From: an uncultured Alphaproteobacteria bacterium
GTDB taxonomy: Bacteria; Pseudomonadota; Alphaproteobacteria; HIMB59; GCA-002718135
DNA: 50,770 nucleotides
Reading direction: 5' to 3'
NCBI GenBank assembly: GCA_902525035.1
Contig: CABZFN010000009.1
Coordinates: forward strand, 1 to 50,770
Shown: in pieces, positions 1 through 7,460 of the stretch
How the letters are laid out: each line of letters starts with the position of its first letter
Position numbering within the stretch: position 1 is the stretch's first letter
The notes under the pieces: model-generated
Told to the model about the DNA's origin: nothing
What the model saw: the letters and a program-made list of their open reading frames with translations, nothing else
Databases searched by the model: none
Position numbers and translations under genes: made by a program

Positions 1-1
1 A

Positions 2-196
2 TACTTGAGCAATTTATTAGAAAATAAAAAAGAAATTATAGATCATGAATATATTTATGTTTTTTATAAAAAAACTGAAATAGGTACTCAATATTTTATT
101 ACCTATAAAAATTACATTTCTAAGAATAATGCTTCTGAAGCTTGTGATTTATTAACTATTGTTAAGAGTTGCATAATACTTAATTTACAAAATTAA
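2..196 (+). CDS. 3' end of a gene cut by the window edge; possible SPOR-domain tail
   Basis: The reading frame is open to the left edge, so this is the C-terminal part of a longer protein; a TTG at 5 is probably not its start. The visible 63 residues have a tail pattern (GTQYFITYKNY, then an alternating A..C..L....C.I ending) that resembles the last strand-helix-strand of SPOR peptidoglycan-binding domains. In many alphaproteobacteria a SPOR protein and nagZ lie just upstream of scpA, which would fit, although nagZ is not between the two here. The SPOR assignment is a weak pattern match; the protein could be something else. A hairpin follows the stop. Confidence 0.45.
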   Translation, partial: YLSNLLENKKEIIDHEYIYVFYKKTEIGTQYFITYKNYISKNNASEACDLLTIVKSCIILNLQN

Positions 197-199
197 TAA

Positions 200-218
200 T
201 ATTGAGAGAATCTCAATA
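200..218 (+). terminator. Short hairpin after the left-edge gene
   Basis: Perfect 8-bp inverted repeat (TATTGAGA / TCTCAATA) with a 3-nt GAA loop, lying 3 nt after the stop codon of the left-edge gene and followed by AATTTTATATA. The T-run is only four bases, so it is a weak intrinsic terminator or an mRNA 3'-end stabiliser. It separates the first gene from scpA. Confidence 0.4.
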
Positions 219-235
219 ATTTTATATAAAAAATT

Positions 236-1003
236 GTGTTAAATGTTCCAGATACAGAAATAAAAGAAGGTCAATTTAATCTATTATTAGACAATTTTGA
301 GGGTCCTATAGACCTTTTGTTAGTTTTGGCTAGATCACAGAAGGTTGATTTATCTGATATATCTATATCTGAATTATCTGATCAATATATTAATTTTATT
401 AATCAATATAAAAATATTCATATTGAAATAGCTGCAGATTATTTAGTGATGGCAGCATGGCTAACGTATTTGAAATCAAGATTACTATTGCCAAAAGAAG
501 AAAAAACAGATGAATATACAGCCGATGAGTTAGAAGAAGCCTTAAAATATCAATTACAGAGACTAGAGGCTTTTCAAAATATTTCTAAAATCATTTATTC
601 AAGACCTCTTGTTAATAGAGATGTATTTTATGGCGGCTCATCTGAAGGTCTTAAGGTTAAATATAATATAAATTATACTTCTAATTTATATGACTTGCTA
701 AAATCATACAGTCAAATACTTAAATCGAATGAACACGTAAAGCAATTAACCATTGAATATTCAGAGCTTTATTCAGTTGATCAAGCAGTTAAAAGATTAA
801 AAGGTATTTTTGGTAATATTACAGAATGGACTAATTTTTTAAATGTAATTCCAAATTTAATTAAAGCTAATAAAACAATTAATAAATCAATTATCTCATC
901 AAATTTTGTTGCCTCTTTAGAATTGTCAAAAAATGGCTTTATTGATTTAAAACAAGATGAAAGTTTTGGTAACATTTATATAAAATTTAATCAAAATGAA
1001 TAA
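236..1003 (+). CDS. scpA: Segregation and condensation protein A (ScpA)
   Basis: Kleisin subunit of the SMC-ScpA-ScpB condensin complex, which organises and helps segregate the chromosome. The N-terminal signature is clear: LLLDNFEGPIDLLLVLARSQ (residues 16-35), then VDLSDISI, and the AADYLVMAAWLTYLKSRLLL segment that ends the N-terminal SMC-neck-binding domain, followed by an acidic linker and a C-terminal winged-helix part. At 255 residues the length is normal. The start used is GTG at 236; no strong Shine-Dalgarno sequence is visible. The end overlaps scpB by 8 bp, so the two are translationally coupled. Confidence 0.95.
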   Translation: MLNVPDTEIKEGQFNLLLDNFEGPIDLLLVLARSQKVDLSDISISELSDQYINFINQYKNIHIEIAADYLVMAAWLTYLKSRLLLPKEEKTDEYTADELEEALKYQLQRLEAFQNISKIIYSRPLVNRDVFYGGSSEGLKVKYNINYTSNLYDLLKSYSQILKSNEHVKQLTIEYSELYSVDQAVKRLKGIFGNITEWTNFLNVIPNLIKANKTINKSIISSNFVASLELSKNGFIDLKQDESFGNIYIKFNQNE

Positions 1004-1634
1004 TAAAGATAGTAAAATTTTAGAAGCAATATTATTTGCATCAGGAGAGCCACTTGATGAAAATGATTTAAAAGAAAAAATTAAAGACAAAAAAAATATA
1101 AGTAAATTATTACAAGAAATTAAAGATTTCTATAAAAACAGAGGGATAAATTTAATTAAGACTGGCAACAAATGGTCTTTTAGAACTGCTGAAGAAGTCA
1201 GTGATGAATTAACTATTTTTAAAACACAGAAAAGAAAATTATCAAGAGCAGCACTTGAAACATTATCAATAATTGCTTACCAACAGCCAATAACAAGATC
1301 AGAAATTGAAAATATTAGAGGTGTTCAAATGGGTAGAGGCTCTCTAGATCATTTGATGGAAATAGGATGGATACGTCCTTCAGGTAGGAAAAGTATACCA
1401 GGTAAACCAACTTTATGGTCTACCACAGATTTGTTTGTTGAGCATTTTGGATTAAATAGTCTATCGGATTTACCTAATAAAGAAGAGCTAAAGGCAAGTG
1501 GTTTTCTAGATAAACGTGCAGCAATTGCAACTATTAGCGACATTGCAAAAAATGATAAAAATTTACAAAGCAATGATAATTTAGAAGAGGATGATGAAAA
1601 TAATATTGATGATTTTATTTCAAATAATTATTAA
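996..1634 (+). CDS. scpB: Segregation and condensation protein B (ScpB)
   Basis: Dimeric winged-helix partner of ScpA in bacterial condensin. Recognisable features are the opening ILEAILFASGEPL (residues 8-20), the central RAALETLSIIAYQQPITRSE block, and the second winged helix with GVQMGRGSLDHLMEIGWI and the GKPTLWSTTDLFVEHFGL motif. It has 212 residues with an acidic, Asn/Asp-rich C-terminal tail typical of alphaproteobacterial ScpB. It starts at ATG 996 inside the scpA end. It converges on the glutamine synthetase-like gene with an 8-bp gap, so the usual scpB-tatA adjacency is broken here. Confidence 0.95.
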   Translation: MNNKDSKILEAILFASGEPLDENDLKEKIKDKKNISKLLQEIKDFYKNRGINLIKTGNKWSFRTAEEVSDELTIFKTQKRKLSRAALETLSIIAYQQPITRSEIENIRGVQMGRGSLDHLMEIGWIRPSGRKSIPGKPTLWSTTDLFVEHFGLNSLSDLPNKEELKASGFLDKRAAIATISDIAKNDKNLQSNDNLEEDDENNIDDFISNNY

Positions 1635-1642
1635 TTTTATTA

Positions 1643-2968
1643 TTAACAATCTAAAGTGTTATCTTTTTCCCATTTAGTCACTGATCTTTTCTTATTAAAT
1701 CGCCCTTGTTTTTTGAAAGCGTCTAATTCGTTTCTCTTTAATTTTATATAACTATCAATATTTTTTTTTCCAAACGCCTTATTTAGAACTTTACTATTAT
1801 TTAGCATATTTAATGCTTCAGAAACATTATTTGGTAGCTTAGGTAAATTAGGATATTTCTTATAATCTGTATACATATTACAGAATAAAGGTTTCCCTGG
1901 ATTTATTTTTTTATCCATACCCTCTAAACCAGCAGCAAGCACGCCAGCCTGTAATAAATATGGATTAGCCGAACCATCCATTAACCTTAGTTCAAATCTT
2001 CCCTGTTCAGGAATTCTGATCATATGTGTTCTATTATTTCCTGTATAAGATATGCTGCTTGGAGACCAAGTTGCCCCAGATTTAGTTGGTGGGGCATTTA
2101 TTCTTCTGTAACTGTTTATTGTTGGATTAAAAAAAGCAGATAAAGGTTGAGCATTTTTTATTACTCCACCTAAAAAGTTGTAACCCATTTTGCTAAGACC
2201 TAATTTATCTTTTTTATCCAGAAATTGATTTTTACCTTTTCTCCAAACAGAAATATGTGCATGGCAACCATTACCTGTTAAATTATTAAATGGTTTTGGC
2301 ATAAATGTTGCTCTTAGACCATGTTTTTCAGCTAAATTTTTAACCATAAACTTAAAAAATACGTGTCTATCTGCAGTTACTAAACAATCTGAGTAATCCC
2401 AATTCATTTCAAATTGACCATTCGCATCTTCATGGTCATTTTGATAAGGTTTCCATCCCAACTCAATCATACTGTCACATATCTCTTTAATTAAATCATA
2501 TCTTCTCATTAGAGCTGATTGATCATAACAAGGTTTTGACTGAATATCTCTTAGGTCTGCAATAGATGATCCATCTTCAGAGATTAAAAAATATTCACAC
2601 TCAACACCTGATTTCATTTGAAAGTTTTTTTCACTTAATTTTTTTATTTGATTTTTCAACATTACTCTAGGTGATGCATCTACAGCTTCACCATTCATAT
2701 ATAAATCTGAAGCTAACCATCCTATTTCTTTATTCCATGGCAATTGAATCAAACTATTTGGATCAGGTATTGCAAACATATCACTGTCTGCTGGTGACAT
2801 ATCTAGCCAAGTAGCAAAACCTGCAAAACCAGCTCCATTCTTTTGCATCTCATTAATTGCTTGTGATGGTACTAATTTTGATCTTAATACACCAAATAAA
2901 TCTACAAAACTTATTAGAAAATATTTAATTTTTTTAGATTTGGCTATTTGAGACAAATTTTTAGACAT
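1643..2968 (-). CDS. glnT: Glutamine synthetase-like protein, GlnT/GmaS type
   Basis: ATP-dependent glutamate-amine ligase of the glutamine synthetase fold. At 441 residues it is of the GlnT / gamma-glutamylmethylamide synthetase (GmaS) class and not ordinary GlnA. Visible marks are GVECEYFLIS (metal-binding Glu strand), NDHEDANGQFEMNW, the GNGCHAHISVW motif, NSYRRINAPPTKSGATW, and RFELRLMDGSANPYL (C-terminal catalytic block). It is last in a four-gene minus-strand cluster behind GlxB/C/D-like genes. That order matches methylamine clusters where GmaS makes gamma-glutamylmethylamide for N-methylglutamate synthase, but the downstream dehydrogenase genes (mgdABCD) are absent here. The substrate, ammonia or methylamine, cannot be decided from the sequence. 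Confidence 0.85.
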   Translation of the reverse strand: MSKNLSQIAKSKKIKYFLISFVDLFGVLRSKLVPSQAINEMQKNGAGFAGFATWLDMSPADSDMFAIPDPNSLIQLPWNKEIGWLASDLYMNGEAVDASPRVMLKNQIKKLSEKNFQMKSGVECEYFLISEDGSSIADLRDIQSKPCYDQSALMRRYDLIKEICDSMIELGWKPYQNDHEDANGQFEMNWDYSDCLVTADRHVFFKFMVKNLAEKHGLRATFMPKPFNNLTGNGCHAHISVWRKGKNQFLDKKDKLGLSKMGYNFLGGVIKNAQPLSAFFNPTINSYRRINAPPTKSGATWSPSSISYTGNNRTHMIRIPEQGRFELRLMDGSANPYLLQAGVLAAGLEGMDKKINPGKPLFCNMYTDYKKYPNLPKLPNNVSEALNMLNNSKVLNKAFGKKNIDSYIKLKRNELDAFKKQGRFNKKRSVTKWEKDNTLDC

Positions 2969-3005
2969 TAAATATAATATGAATTAAATTACTAAGTAGC
3001 AATAT

Positions 3006-4331
3006 TTATTTATTATTTATACCAGGTATCCAAGAAGTCCCAGCTAAGGGTACTCTTGCCATTGCTGCAGCTTCAACTGTTAATGCACACAAATCTTCAG
3101 GCTCTAAATTATGTAAGTTATTTTTTCCACACGCTCTAGCTAGAGTTTGAGCTTCTAAAGTCATTACTTTTAAATAGTTTGAGAGTTTTTTTCCAGCTTT
3201 TATTGGATCTAACCTTTTCATTAATTTAGGATCTTGTGTCGAAATACCCGCAGGATCATTTCCTTCATGCCAATCATCATATGCACCAGCAGTAGTTCCA
3301 AGTTTATTATAATCTTTTTCCCATTTAGGATCATTATCTCCAATAGCAATCATTGCTGCGCTTCCAATTGAAACTGCGTCAGCTCCAAGAGCTAATGCTT
3401 TAGCTACATCTGATCCATTTCTTACACCACCAGATATAATTAATTGAACTTTTCTATGCATATCTAAATCTTGAAGAGCATCAACAGCTGGTCTTATACA
3501 TCCCAAAGTTGGTTGACCAACATTTTCTATAAACACTTCTTGAGTTGCTGCAGTTCCACCCTGCATCCCATCTAAAACAACAACATCTGCGCCAGCTTTT
3601 ATTGCTAAAGCGGTATCATAATAAGGTCTTGATCCTGCAATTTTTACAAATATTGGCACTTTCCACTTTGTAATTTCTCTTAATTCTAAAATTTTGATTT
3701 TTAAATCATCTGGCCCAGTCCAATCAGGATGTCTGCATGCTGAACGTTGATCTACTCCTTTAGGTAGCGTTCTCATTTCTGCAACTCGATCACTAATTTT
3801 TTGACCCAAAAGCATTCCACCTCCGCCAGGCTTCGCACCTTGTCCTATTACTACTTCAATTGCGTCTGCTTTCCTTAAATCATCAGGATTCATTCCATAT
3901 CTGGATGGTAAAAGTTGGTAAACTAGATGATTTGACTGTCCTCTTTCTTCTGGTGTCATACCTCCATCACCAGTTGTTGTAGAGGTACCTGCAATACTAG
4001 CCCCACGTCCTAAAGCCTCTTTAGCTGATCCTGATAATGCTCCAAAACTCATTCCCGCAATTGTTATTGGTATTTCAAGTTCTAAAGGCTTTTTTGCGTA
4101 CCTAGTGCCTAATATAACATTTGTGGAACATTTCTCTCTATATCCCTCCAAAGGATATCTGGATATTGATGCTCCTAAAAATAAAAGATCATCAAAATGA
4201 GGAAGTCTTCTTTTAGATCCGCCTCCTCTTATATCATAAATTCCTGTTTCTGCTGCTCTTCTAATTTCGGAATTTGTATACTCATCAAAAGTCCAAGATT
4301 GTCTTGGAAATGTTTTATTATTTTTTCTCAT
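3006..4331 (-). CDS. glxD: FMN-binding glutamate synthase-like protein (GlxD / MgsC type)
   Basis: Large synthase-type subunit with the FMN-binding TIM barrel of glutamate synthase. Visible motifs include ITIAGMSFGALSGSAKEAL, GQGAKPGGGGMLLGQKIS, KIAGSRPYYDTALAIKAGAD, DGMQGGTAATQEVF, and ISGGVRNGSDVAKALALGAD. The region where glutamate synthases carry the Cys cluster before a QDP motif reads DDWHEGNDPAGISTQDP, so the usual Fe-S cysteines are missing. I believe this is a trait of the GlxD/MgsC family, but I could not verify it. At 441 residues it is complete. It lies 2 bp after the GXGXG gene and 37 bp before the GS-like gene. In the methylamine pathway this subunit makes N-methylglutamate. Confidence 0.88.
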   Translation of the reverse strand: MRKNNKTFPRQSWTFDEYTNSEIRRAAETGIYDIRGGGSKRRLPHFDDLLFLGASISRYPLEGYREKCSTNVILGTRYAKKPLELEIPITIAGMSFGALSGSAKEALGRGASIAGTSTTTGDGGMTPEERGQSNHLVYQLLPSRYGMNPDDLRKADAIEVVIGQGAKPGGGGMLLGQKISDRVAEMRTLPKGVDQRSACRHPDWTGPDDLKIKILELREITKWKVPIFVKIAGSRPYYDTALAIKAGADVVVLDGMQGGTAATQEVFIENVGQPTLGCIRPAVDALQDLDMHRKVQLIISGGVRNGSDVAKALALGADAVSIGSAAMIAIGDNDPKWEKDYNKLGTTAGAYDDWHEGNDPAGISTQDPKLMKRLDPIKAGKKLSNYLKVMTLEAQTLARACGKNNLHNLEPEDLCALTVEAAAMARVPLAGTSWIPGINNK

Positions 4332-4333
4332 AT

Positions 4334-5017
4334 TTAATAACTTGATACATTATCTATTTTAAAATTATAAAGTTTTCTGGCTGAACCATATCTTTTAAAA
4401 TCTTTAGATTTTAACTTTTCTAAATTAGCTTTTTTTAAAAGTTTGTCTAATTTTTTTAAATGTTTATTGTCCATTTTTTTTTCTATGCAATCAGCTCCTA
4501 AAGATTTAACTTTCCCTTTAATATAAATATCTGTTTCATATAAACTATCACCTAATGCCTCACCTGCATTACCACAAACAATTAAATTACCTGACTGGGC
4601 CATAAAAGCAGACATATGTCCTACAGAACCTTTTACAACAATATCAATTCCTTTCATTGAAATTCCACATCTAGAACTTGCATCTCCATCAATAATTAAA
4701 AATCCTCCGTGTGCTGTAGCACCAGCAGATTGAGAAGCATTTCCTTTTACATGAATTTTTCCAGACATCATATTTTCAGCAACCCCGGTTCCTACATTTC
4801 CCTCAACAATGATATTTGCATTTTGATTCATTCCACCACAATAATATCCTACGTGACCTTTTACAGTTATGTCAATGTCATCAGTTAAACCAACACAAAT
4901 TGCATGATTTCCCTCTGGATTTAAAATTGTATAATTTTTATTATTTCTTTTGGGATCGATAGATTGCAACGTCTCATTTACTTTTCTAAGTTTCAATTTT
5001 TTTAAATCTAATTTCAT
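4334..5017 (-). CDS. glxC: GXGXG-motif protein (GlxC / MgsB type)
   Basis: Right-handed beta-helix protein corresponding to the C-terminal GXGXG domain of glutamate synthase, here as a separate 227-residue subunit. The repeating pattern is obvious: ITVKGHVGYYCGGMNQNANI, IIVEGNVGTGVAENMMSG, IHVKGNASQSAGATAHGG, LIIDGDASSRCG, IVVKGSVGHMSAFMAQSG, LIVCGNAGEALGDSLY. It structurally connects the amidotransferase and synthase subunits. Its start codon overlaps the stop of the amidotransferase gene at 5017, indicating translational coupling. The C-terminus (about residues 175-227) is a Lys-rich tail. Confidence 0.88.
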   Translation of the reverse strand: MKLDLKKLKLRKVNETLQSIDPKRNNKNYTILNPEGNHAICVGLTDDIDITVKGHVGYYCGGMNQNANIIVEGNVGTGVAENMMSGKIHVKGNASQSAGATAHGGFLIIDGDASSRCGISMKGIDIVVKGSVGHMSAFMAQSGNLIVCGNAGEALGDSLYETDIYIKGKVKSLGADCIEKKMDNKHLKKLDKLLKKANLEKLKSKDFKRYGSARKLYNFKIDNVSSY

Positions 5018-5898
5018 TAATTACCCCAAGTATATACAATACCTGGTTCAGGCTCAAAAATATTAGCTATATTAACACCAGGTAAATGTGCCATTGCTTG
5101 AAACTCTGATGCAATAGCAACATAGTCTTTTGTCTCAGAAATAACAGCAGGTTTGCAAGCAATTTCATCTCTAACTATAGCAAATCCTTTTTTAGTTCCT
5201 GTAATAAAAGTGTAAAATCCATCTAAGTCACTTAAACCACTTTGCAGCGTTTCCTTTAAATTTTTTTTATTCAACAAATGATTTGAAATATATCCTGCTG
5301 CAACTTCAGTATCATTTTCTGACTTAAAATTTATCCCTCTTTTAATTAAATCTCTACGTAAATTATTGTGATTGGATAATGATCCATTATGTACTAAGCA
5401 CTCATCAGACCCTGTCGAGTAGGGGTGAGATCCGTCAGTTGTGATAGCACTTTCTGTGGCCATTCTTGTGTGACCTATAGCATGCGTGCCACTAAATTTT
5501 TCTAAATTGAATTTTTTTACTACATCTTTTGGATTACCAATTTGTTTAAATATTTCAATAGATCTACCATAACCAACTAAAGAAATTTCTTTAAGCTCAT
5601 TTAAAATAGACAATACTTTTTCAGGATTTTCTTTAGAGCTTAAAATTGCGTGATCTGAATTTTTAATGATTGAATTATATTTAATTTTTTTTGAAATATC
5701 TTTTTTAAATTTTTCAAATACTAAATTATTAATACAAATTGAGTATTTAAATTCTTCTTTTTTTTCTTTTTTATAAATTGCAAAACCAGCACTATCAGGT
5801 CCTCTAGATTCCATATTTACTAACATTCCAGATAGCATTTTACCTAAATCTTTCTCAAACTTTTTTGATTTTAGATATATTCCAACTATTCCGCACAT
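5017..5898 (-). CDS. glxB: Class II glutamine amidotransferase (GlxB / MgsA type)
   Basis: Ntn-type glutaminase subunit that would release ammonia (or use gamma-glutamylmethylamide) for the partner synthase. I place the start at ATG 5898 so that the protein begins MCGIVGIY and the catalytic cysteine becomes N-terminal after Met removal; an in-frame upstream ATG at 5925 would bury it. Other class II motifs are SRGPDSAGF, GHTRMATESA, DGSHPYSTGSDECLVHNGSL and the ENDTEVAAGYI segment. It is first in the four-gene minus-strand cluster, so the promoter must lie in the 286-bp gap shared with tatA. About 293 residues, normal for the family. Confidence 0.87.
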   Translation of the reverse strand: MCGIVGIYLKSKKFEKDLGKMLSGMLVNMESRGPDSAGFAIYKKEKKEEFKYSICINNLVFEKFKKDISKKIKYNSIIKNSDHAILSSKENPEKVLSILNELKEISLVGYGRSIEIFKQIGNPKDVVKKFNLEKFSGTHAIGHTRMATESAITTDGSHPYSTGSDECLVHNGSLSNHNNLRRDLIKRGINFKSENDTEVAAGYISNHLLNKKNLKETLQSGLSDLDGFYTFITGTKKGFAIVRDEIACKPAVISETKDYVAIASEFQAMAHLPGVNIANIFEPEPGIVYTWGN

Positions 5899-6184
5899 AA
5901 AATTAATTAAATTTAAGACAATCAAATCTTTATAGTAAATCTTGTTTACTAATACAATAATGATGATTGCCGCATAGAAAGCGTTCCTTGCTTACTGTCA
6001 TAAAATTCTTTCTATTATACTAGGTGTTTCATTTCTACCTTTATTTAAAATTAAAAATATAGCCAATAGTCTCCCAATAAGTGTATCAAATTTGCACTCA
6101 TAATTTTTCTTATTTCTCGTAATTTAAACATTTTTATTCCCATTATTTCTTGTTTTTTCCTCGTAGTTTCCGTATAAGAGGCAC
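5899..6184. other. Divergent intergenic region glxB-tatA with unexplained sequence
   Basis: This 286-bp gap is the longest in the window. It must hold divergent promoters for the glx cluster (minus) and tatABC-serS-pcm (plus). A purine-rich AAGAGG lies at 6176-6181, only 3 nt before the tatA ATG. On the minus strand, 5998-6117 is open for about 40 codons without a good start. Its conceptual peptide ends IGRLLAIFLILNKGRNETP plus SIIERIL, which looks like the first helices of a winged-helix regulator; the adjacent frame continues MTVSKERFLCGNHHY. The stretch 5966-6000 is locally more GC-rich than its surroundings. This may be a decayed gene or a regulatory RNA; nothing is certain. Confidence 0.4.
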
Positions 6185-6370
6185 ATGACACCAAGCATTT
6201 GGCAACTATTAATTGTACTCGTTATTGTTTTACTTCTTTTTGGAAGAGGTAAGATACCTCAGCTAATGGGTGATATGGCAAAAGGAATCAAATCATTCAA
6301 AAGAGGAATGTCAGACGAAGAAAAAAAAGAAGATAAAAATTTAGAGAATAAAAACGACGAAGAAAAGTAA
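6185..6370 (+). CDS. tatA: Sec-independent protein translocase subunit TatA
   Basis: Pore-forming component of the twin-arginine translocase, which exports folded proteins. It has 61 residues: one N-terminal membrane helix (about residues 5-19), the [20 protein letters not shown] hinge and amphipathic helix, then a short, highly charged tail rich in Lys and Glu. It is slightly short for TatA but complete. AAGAGG 3 nt before the ATG is the likely ribosome site. It heads the tatA-tatB-tatC-serS-pcm run, with 5 bp to tatB. Confidence 0.93.
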   Translation: MTPSIWQLLIVLVIVLLLFGRGKIPQLMGDMAKGIKSFKRGMSDEEKKEDKNLENKNDEEK

Positions 6371-6375
6371 ATACT

Positions 6376-6690
6376 ATGTTTACTTTTGGCTGGAGTGAAA
6401 TTTTCTTAATTGGGATAATAGTAGTTGTGGTAATTGGCCCAAAAGATCTTCCAAAATTTATTAAACAGGTTGGATCTTTTACTAAATATATTAAAAAAAT
6501 GTCATCTGAGTTTAAGTCATCTATAAATGAAATTGCAGAAGAAGAAGATATTAAAGAATTAGCTAAATCTGTTAAAGAAGTTAAAAAAATAAAAGATGGT
6601 ATTGACATAAAAAAAAATTTTCAAAATGAGATTAAAGAAGTTCAAGAAACAGTAAAAATGACTGAGGATGAATTTTCAAATAAAAAATAA
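6376..6690 (+). CDS. tatB: Sec-independent protein translocase subunit TatB
   Basis: Substrate-receptor subunit that works with TatC. The N-terminus MFTFGWSEIFLIGIIVVVVI carries the conserved Glu8 before the membrane helix, followed by GPKDLPKFIKQVG, the TatB version of the hinge and amphipathic helix. The rest is a charged, probably helical cytoplasmic region with repeated Glu/Lys patterns up to residue 104. It lies directly between tatA and tatC. Confidence 0.93.
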   Translation: MFTFGWSEIFLIGIIVVVVIGPKDLPKFIKQVGSFTKYIKKMSSEFKSSINEIAEEEDIKELAKSVKEVKKIKDGIDIKKNFQNEIKEVQETVKMTEDEFSNKK

Positions 6691-6704
6691 TTTGTTGTTT
6701 TGTA

Positions 6705-7460
6705 ATGGCTGAAGAAAAATTTGAAGAAATGTCTCTAATAGGGCATCTCACTGAGTTACGAAAAAGACTACTATGGAGTTTTTTATATATTTTATTAATC
6801 TTCATTGTTTGTTTTTACTTTGCAGACGAATTATTTGCATTTTTAGCTAGTCCTCTAGTAGAACTATTTGATAAAGATAAAGGTCAAGGATTTATTTATA
6901 CAGCTTTACAAGAAGCTTTTTTTACAGAATTAAAAATAGCTTTTTTCTTTGCTTTATTTTTTTCATTCCCATTAATTGCAATACAAATATGGAGATTTAT
7001 TGCACCAGGATTATACAAAAAAGAAAAGAAAGCTTTTTTACCCTATTTAGTTGCAACACCAATTTTATTTTTCGCAGGTGGATCAATGGTTTATTATATT
7101 ATTGCGCCATTGGCATGGTCTTTTTTCCTATCGTATCAAAATCTTGGTTCTAGTGGAGTTCCTATTCGATTAGAAGCTAAAATGGGAGAATATTTATCCC
7201 TTATGATGAGATTTATTTTTGCTTTTGGTTTGGCATTTCAGCTTCCTGTTGTTTTATCTTTAATGGCAAGAGTAGGAATGGTTACTCATGAATCTCTAAA
7301 AAAATTTAGAAAATATGCAATTGTATTAGCATTTTTATCAGCTGCATTTTTAACTCCACCTGATCCATTTAGTCAAATAAGTTTAGCTCTGCCAATTATA
7401 CTTTTATATGAAGTCTCAATTTATATTGCAAAACTAATTCAAAAAAATAAAGATAAATAA
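6705..7460 (+). CDS. tatC: Sec-independent protein translocase subunit TatC
   Basis: Six-helix membrane receptor for twin-arginine signal peptides. The conserved N-terminal motif EEMSLIGHLTELRKRLLWS (residues 7-25) is followed by membrane helices, FSFPLIAIQIWRFIAPGLYKKE, and the F..AFGLAFQLPVV block, ending with FLTPPDPFSQISLALPIILLYE. At 251 residues it is full length. The stop shares its last base with the serS start (TAATG), so serS translation is coupled to it. Confidence 0.96.
   Translation: MAEEKFEEMSLIGHLTELRKRLLWSFLYILLIFIVCFYFADELFAFLASPLVELFDKDKGQGFIYTALQEAFFTELKIAFFFALFFSFPLIAIQIWRFIAPGLYKKEKKAFLPYLVATPILFFAGGSMVYYIIAPLAWSFFLSYQNLGSSGVPIRLEAKMGEYLSLMMRFIFAFGLAFQLPVVLSLMARVGMVTHESLKKFRKYAIVLAFLSAAFLTPPDPFSQISLALPIILLYEVSIYIAKLIQKNKDK

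Noticed and set aside
5899-5925. Nine-residue N-terminal extension of the glxB product
   Set aside because: It would bury the catalytic cysteine, which must be N-terminal in class II amidotransferases.
5981-5990. Minus-strand CAAGGAACGC, resembling the 3' end of the glnA glutamine riboswitch, upstream of a glutamine amidotransferase gene
   Set aside because: The matching 5' half (a GTTC-type strand plus the GGAAGTAGG-like core) is not found upstream on that strand, so the riboswitch cannot form.
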